Source of the DNA: Streptosporangiales bacterium
GTDB lineage: Bacteria; Actinomycetota; Actinomycetes; Streptosporangiales; Streptosporangiaceae
Length of the DNA stretch: 50,768 nt
Reading direction: 5' to 3'
NCBI GenBank assembly: GCA_009380095.1
Contig: WHSL01000013.1
Location: 1-50,768 of the forward strand
Shown: one piece after another, positions 48,362 to 50,768 of the stretch
Layout of the letters: each line of letters opens with the position of its first letter
Position numbering within the stretch: the stretch's first letter is position 1
The notes under the pieces: model-generated
Database searches by the model: none
Seen by the model: only the letters and a program-made list of their open reading frames with translations
What the model was told of the DNA's origin: nothing
Translations under genes and position numbers: made by a program

Positions 48362-48958
48362 TCACCGGACGTCTTCGAGCGGGCGCAGCTCGTCGGCGTA
48401 GGACACCGATACGCGCCGCAGCACGCCCGTACGGCTCAGCGCGTACTGGCCCATCCGCCACAGCGGCGGGGAGTACGCGTGGATGGACACGGCGGTCGCG
48501 CTGTGCCCGGTGAGCCGGTGGATGTGCTCCGGCCCGAAGCAGAACGCGTTGCCCTCCCCGACCACGGTGGCGAGCGTGGGCCTGCCGATCGCCAGGTTGT
48601 GTTCCACCAGCTCACCGGCGACCACGGCCACCGCTCCGGAGGATACGTCGTGATCGTGCCAGCCGGTGTCGTCCTGCGGGCGCCAGCACAGCAGCCAGAC
48701 GTCCACGTGCGCGTCCCGATGCAGGTTCGCGTAGTACCGGCCGGTCGCGTGCTCGTCGAAGGTGACCTCGCCGGCCCAGAGCTCGGGGCGCCGCGCCAGG
48801 GACACCGCGAGCCGGCGCAGCTCCCGCCGGTCCAGCTCGCGGCCTGGGAGGTCGCCGAGCTCGAGGCCAGCGGGCACGCCGGAGAACTTCATGGCGAGCT
48901 CCGCGGGAACCGGGTCGAACTCGGGGCCGGGGAAGGCGACGGCGTCGGCGGCGGTCAC
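48362..48958 (-). CDS. Cysteine dioxygenase family thiol dioxygenase
   Basis: 198-residue cupin that oxidises a thiol to a sulfinate with a single iron. The three-His site is WHDHDVSSGAV (H101, H103) and H147 in PEHIHRLTG. The typical SIHAYSPPLWRMGQY segment follows. Start GTG 48958 overlaps the amidohydrolase stop by 4 bp and has a perfect AAGGAGG six bases upstream, the best ribosome-binding site of the operon. The natural thiol could be cysteine, 3-mercaptopropionate or another small thiol; the operon partner suggests an unusual one. Confidence 0.9.
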   Translation of the reverse strand: MTAADAVAFPGPEFDPVPAELAMKFSGVPAGLELGDLPGRELDRRELRRLAVSLARRPELWAGEVTFDEHATGRYYANLHRDAHVDVWLLCWRPQDDTGWHDHDVSSGAVAVVAGELVEHNLAIGRPTLATVVGEGNAFCFGPEHIHRLTGHSATAVSIHAYSPPLWRMGQYALSRTGVLRRVSVSYADELRPLEDVR

Positions 48959-49914
48959 GGTTGTCCTCCTTCGAGCAGGCGCCGGGGGTTGCTCCGGCGG
49001 ATGGCGTGGGTGGCGGCGTCGCCGAGGCAGAGCTCGGCGGGTTCCGCGTACGGTCGGTCGGTGCCGTTGACGATCACATCGATGCCCAGCACGCGGGTGA
49101 GCGCGTCGATGCCCTGGCGGCCGTACGACGAGGTGTCGGCGAACACGCCGGGGTCGACGGTGAGCCGGCCGCCGCCGCGCGCGGCGTACCGCTCGTGGTG
49201 GACGGGCGCCAGGCCCGCGCCGGCCACGAAGCAGACCCGCAGGTCCGGGGCGACGTCGCGGCCGGCAACGTGCCAGCTCCACCAGGCGGCCTGGAGCTGG
49301 GCCACGTAGTCGACGACCGCGGCCCACCAGCCGGGGCGGTCCGCGGCGTCGCGCGCCGGGCCGGGGTGGATCATGACGGGCCTGCCGGCCGCGTCACAGG
49401 CCTGGAGGAGCGGGGCGAGGCGTTCCAGGTCCGCCGGTGCGGCGAGGGCGTCGGCGGGGAGCTGCAGCCCGGCGCAGCCGGCGTCGAGGGCGGCGGTCAC
49501 GGTCGCGGGGTCGGGTTCGCGGACGTTCGTCGCGGCCCAGACCCGGTACGGCTCGCCGAGCGCGAGGGCGCCCGCGTGCCAGGCGTCGATGAGCGGCTCG
49601 GCCTCCTCCGGCGGGAGCCACTCCAGCCCGAGCGGACTCGACGGGCCGATCACGATCACATCCGCCCCGCGGGCGGCGGTGCCGGCCCCACGCCCGGCGG
49701 GGCCGGTCTCGGCGGTGCCGGTGTCGGCGGTGCCGGTCTCGATGGCGAGGCGGCGGGCGGGGTCGTGGTCGGCGGGGTCGATCCGCTGGGCGGGTTCGCC
49801 GTTCAGGTGCAGGGTCCAGCCGTCGAGCCGTGGCGGCTTGGCACGGCGTCGCAGCGCCTCGATGAACTCGGCGGGCCAGAGGTGCTGGTGTACGTCGATG
49901 ATCGGGGGTTCCAA
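48955..49914 (-). CDS. Amidohydrolase-2 family metal-dependent hydrolase/decarboxylase
   Basis: 319 residues, TIM-barrel metalloenzyme of the ACMSD/amidohydrolase-2 type. Metal ligands: H9 and H11 (IIDVHQHLW), H183 (PVMIHPGP), probably H239/H240, and D286 (IVNGTDRPYAEP). A Thr/Gly/Ala-rich insert is at about 59-83. The only reasonable start is TTG 49914, with GGAAGG seven bases upstream; a stop lies six codons upstream in frame. The TTG and the adjacent operator imply low, regulated expression. First gene of the three-gene operon. Members hydrolyse amides or lactones or decarboxylate aromatic acids. Confidence 0.88.
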   Translation of the reverse strand: MEPPIIDVHQHLWPAEFIEALRRRAKPPRLDGWTLHLNGEPAQRIDPADHDPARRLAIETGTADTGTAETGPAGRGAGTAARGADVIVIGPSSPLGLEWLPPEEAEPLIDAWHAGALALGEPYRVWAATNVREPDPATVTAALDAGCAGLQLPADALAAPADLERLAPLLQACDAAGRPVMIHPGPARDAADRPGWWAAVVDYVAQLQAAWWSWHVAGRDVAPDLRVCFVAGAGLAPVHHERYAARGGGRLTVDPGVFADTSSYGRQGIDALTRVLGIDVIVNGTDRPYAEPAELCLGDAATHAIRRSNPRRLLEGGQP

Positions 49915-49930
49915 GTACCACCTTCCACTC

Positions 49931-49972
49931 GTTTAACCGGTTCACTGAACGGTTTCAGTGAACCGGTTAAAC
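49931..49972. promoter_or_regulatory. Operator: perfect inverted repeat, 18-bp arms
   Basis: Arms GTTTAACCGGTTCACTGA (49931-49948) and its exact reverse complement (49955-49972) flank ACGGTT. Each arm contains the palindrome AACCGGTT (49935-49942, 49961-49968; centres 26 bp apart). The middle TGAACGGTTTCA is a third, imperfect copy of the same box. AACCGGTT with a central CG is typical of LacI-family operators, though GntR or others cannot be excluded. It ends 4 bp from the ribosome-binding site of the amidohydrolase gene. A TTGACT (-35-like) lies just outside at 49986-49981, so binding would block the promoter. Confidence 0.8.
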
Positions 49973-50093
49973 CCGCTCCGAGTCAAGCCCATCCGTCTCA
50001 TCCGTACCAACCCGGCACGCCACACGAAACCCGCGGGTCTTTCGTCGTGATCGCTCAGCGCGGACAATGCCGGGGACGTGAAGGGAGACCCAG

Positions 50094-50648
50094 ATGCGAG
50101 CAGAGGAGAACGTCAGGCTGACCCGGACCGGGCCGGGCACACCGGGCGGCGCCTGGATGCGCCGGTACTGGCAGCCGATCGCGCTCGCCGAGGAGCTGGA
50201 CGGCCTGCGCCCGCTGGTGACGCCACGGGTCCTCGGCCAGGATCTCGTGCTGTTCCGCGATGAGCGCGGCGAGCTGGGCCTCGTCGACCGGGGCTGCCCG
50301 CGCCGCGGCCACAACGCCTTCGCCACCGCGCCGCCGGCCGCCACCGCGCCGGACGGGCCAGGCAAGCCGGGCAAGCCGGGCGGGCGGGGCGGGCCCGGCG
50401 AGCCGGAGCCCGTGGGTGGGGCGCTGTCCGCGCACGGACGCGCGTACCTCGGCGGTCTCCTCGCCCACGCCCGCGGCGCGACCGCGTTCAGCACCCCCAC
50501 GATCAACGGCTACAAACGCTTCCGCCCGAACTCGCTGGCTCCCGACCGCGCGGTGTGGGGTCGCGACAACCGCCCGCTTCGAGCGCGAGGTCACCGACTG
50601 GGAGCACCGCGAGTACTTCCGCCTCTACTAGAGCGCGGCCGGCCGTGA
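50094..50648 (+). pseudogene. Chimeric remnant: Rieske oxygenase N-terminus joined to glutamine synthetase fragments
   Basis: Residues 1-~68 match the start of phthalate-type Rieske dioxygenases (RTGPGTPGGAWMRRYWQPIA, LGQDLVLFRDERG, LVDRGCP). At the cluster-binding CxH the frame reads CPRRGH, so the His is lost. From HNAFA (residue 73) to WGRDNR (160) it matches glutamine synthetase (ALSAHGRAYLGGLLAHA, STPTINGYKRFRPNSLAP), interrupted by a PGKPGKPGGRGG insert. After position ~50573 another junction changes frame: EVTDWEHREYFRLY, a GS-like C-terminus, is read in a different frame and stops at 50631. The ATG-started frame stops at 50648. At least two deletions are needed. Not a functional oxygenase or synthetase. 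Confidence 0.8.
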
Positions 50649-50768
50649 CCGAGGCGGCCCGCCCGGGGGCGCCGCGAGCGAGCCGCGCGGGCGGGATCGC
50701 GGGGTGTACCGCTTGAGGCGGCTCTTCTTGCCGTCCTCCACGGCCCGCATCACCCGCGTGGTGAGCGT
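50628..50768 (-). CDS. 3' end of an unidentified gene, truncated by the window edge
   Basis: A minus-strand frame enters from the right edge and stops at TAG 50630-50628. Its first ~28 codons (TLTTRVMRAVEDGKKSRLKR) have very high third-position G/C. The last ~18 residues are Pro/Arg/Gly-rich. It overlaps the tail of the Rieske/GS remnant convergently. Too short to identify; could also be chance. Confidence 0.35.
   Translation of the reverse strand, partial: TLTTRVMRAVEDGKKSRLKRYTPRSRPRGSLAAPPGGPPRSRPAAL

Noticed and set aside
50094-50648. A functional Rieske dioxygenase fused to glutamine synthetase
   Set aside because: The cluster-binding His is missing, most of both enzymes is absent and the C-terminal GS segment is out of frame.

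Overview
The window is one contiguous stretch of very GC-rich DNA with strong G/C preference at third codon positions. Gene order is typical of Actinobacteria: fakA-recG-rsmD-coaD-DUF177-rpmF-rnc-mutM-acyP-smc-ftsY-amtB-glnB-glnD-ffh-rpsP-khpA-rimM-trmD-rplS-lepB-rnhB-DUF2469-yraN-comM-dprA-xerC, nearly all on the minus strand. The style (frequent GTG starts, 4-bp ATGA/GTGA overlaps, abundant CGTACG words) suggests a Streptosporangiales-type actinomycete such as a Thermobispora or Microbispora relative. That placement is an inference and was not checked against a database. No rRNA, tRNA, CRISPR array, transposase or prophage gene was seen.

Layout from left to right. 0-0.4 kb: end of an unidentified, probably broken reading frame with a Gly-Pro hexamer repeat. 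0.5-5.0 kb: DNA-processing operon yraN-comM-dprA-xerC, preceded by three DnaA-box-like sites. 5.2-13.5 kb: small conserved proteins, rnhB, lepB, and the ribosome/tRNA/SRP block rplS-trmD-rimM-khpA-rpsP-ffh. 13.5-17.5 kb: nitrogen-control operon amtB-glnB-glnD with GlnR-like half sites. 17.7-19.65 kb: a beta-helical membrane protein on the plus strand. 19.7-24.5 kb: ftsY, then a corrinoid uptake and salvage operon btuFCD-cbiZ under a cobalamin riboswitch whose start codon lies inside a hairpin. 24.6-34.6 kb: a methyltransferase, a membrane protein, smc, a small coiled-coil protein, acyP, a secreted lipase-like protein, mutM, rnc, rpmF and DUF177. 34.8-40.6 kb: coaD, rsmD, recG, fakA and rpmB. 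40.6-46.6 kb: an M20 peptidase remnant, DUF3515, a lone Lrp ligand-binding domain, thiL, a CBM2-like anchored protein, thiD and a phosphodiester glycosidase.

The most novel region is 46.8-50.6 kb. Three minus-strand genes form a tight operon: an amidohydrolase-2 protein (TTG start), a thiol dioxygenase of the cysteine dioxygenase family, and a histidine ammonia-lyase-fold protein. In the lyase the cyclising Ala-Ser-Gly that makes the MIO cofactor is Gly-Thr-Gly, and two other cofactor/active-site positions are also changed. The operon is preceded by a perfect inverted repeat with 18-bp arms and a 6-bp spacer, a strong repressor-operator candidate. A divergent reading frame beyond it is a chimera of a Rieske oxygenase N-terminus and glutamine synthetase fragments. 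I propose a small catabolic module for a sulfur-containing or imidazole-type compound, in which the lyase works without canonical MIO.

Two themes run across the window. First, housekeeping proteins carry in-frame low-complexity inserts: Pro-Pro-Asp-Ser-Ala repeats in XerC, a collagen-like insert in ThiL, Lys-Ala-Asp tails on S16 and AmtB, a Gly-rich insert in RecG and Gly-Met-Pro repeats in Ffh. Second, two clear deletion-fusion remnants (M20 peptidase, Rieske/GS) lie in the right-hand 10 kb, suggesting ongoing gene loss there.
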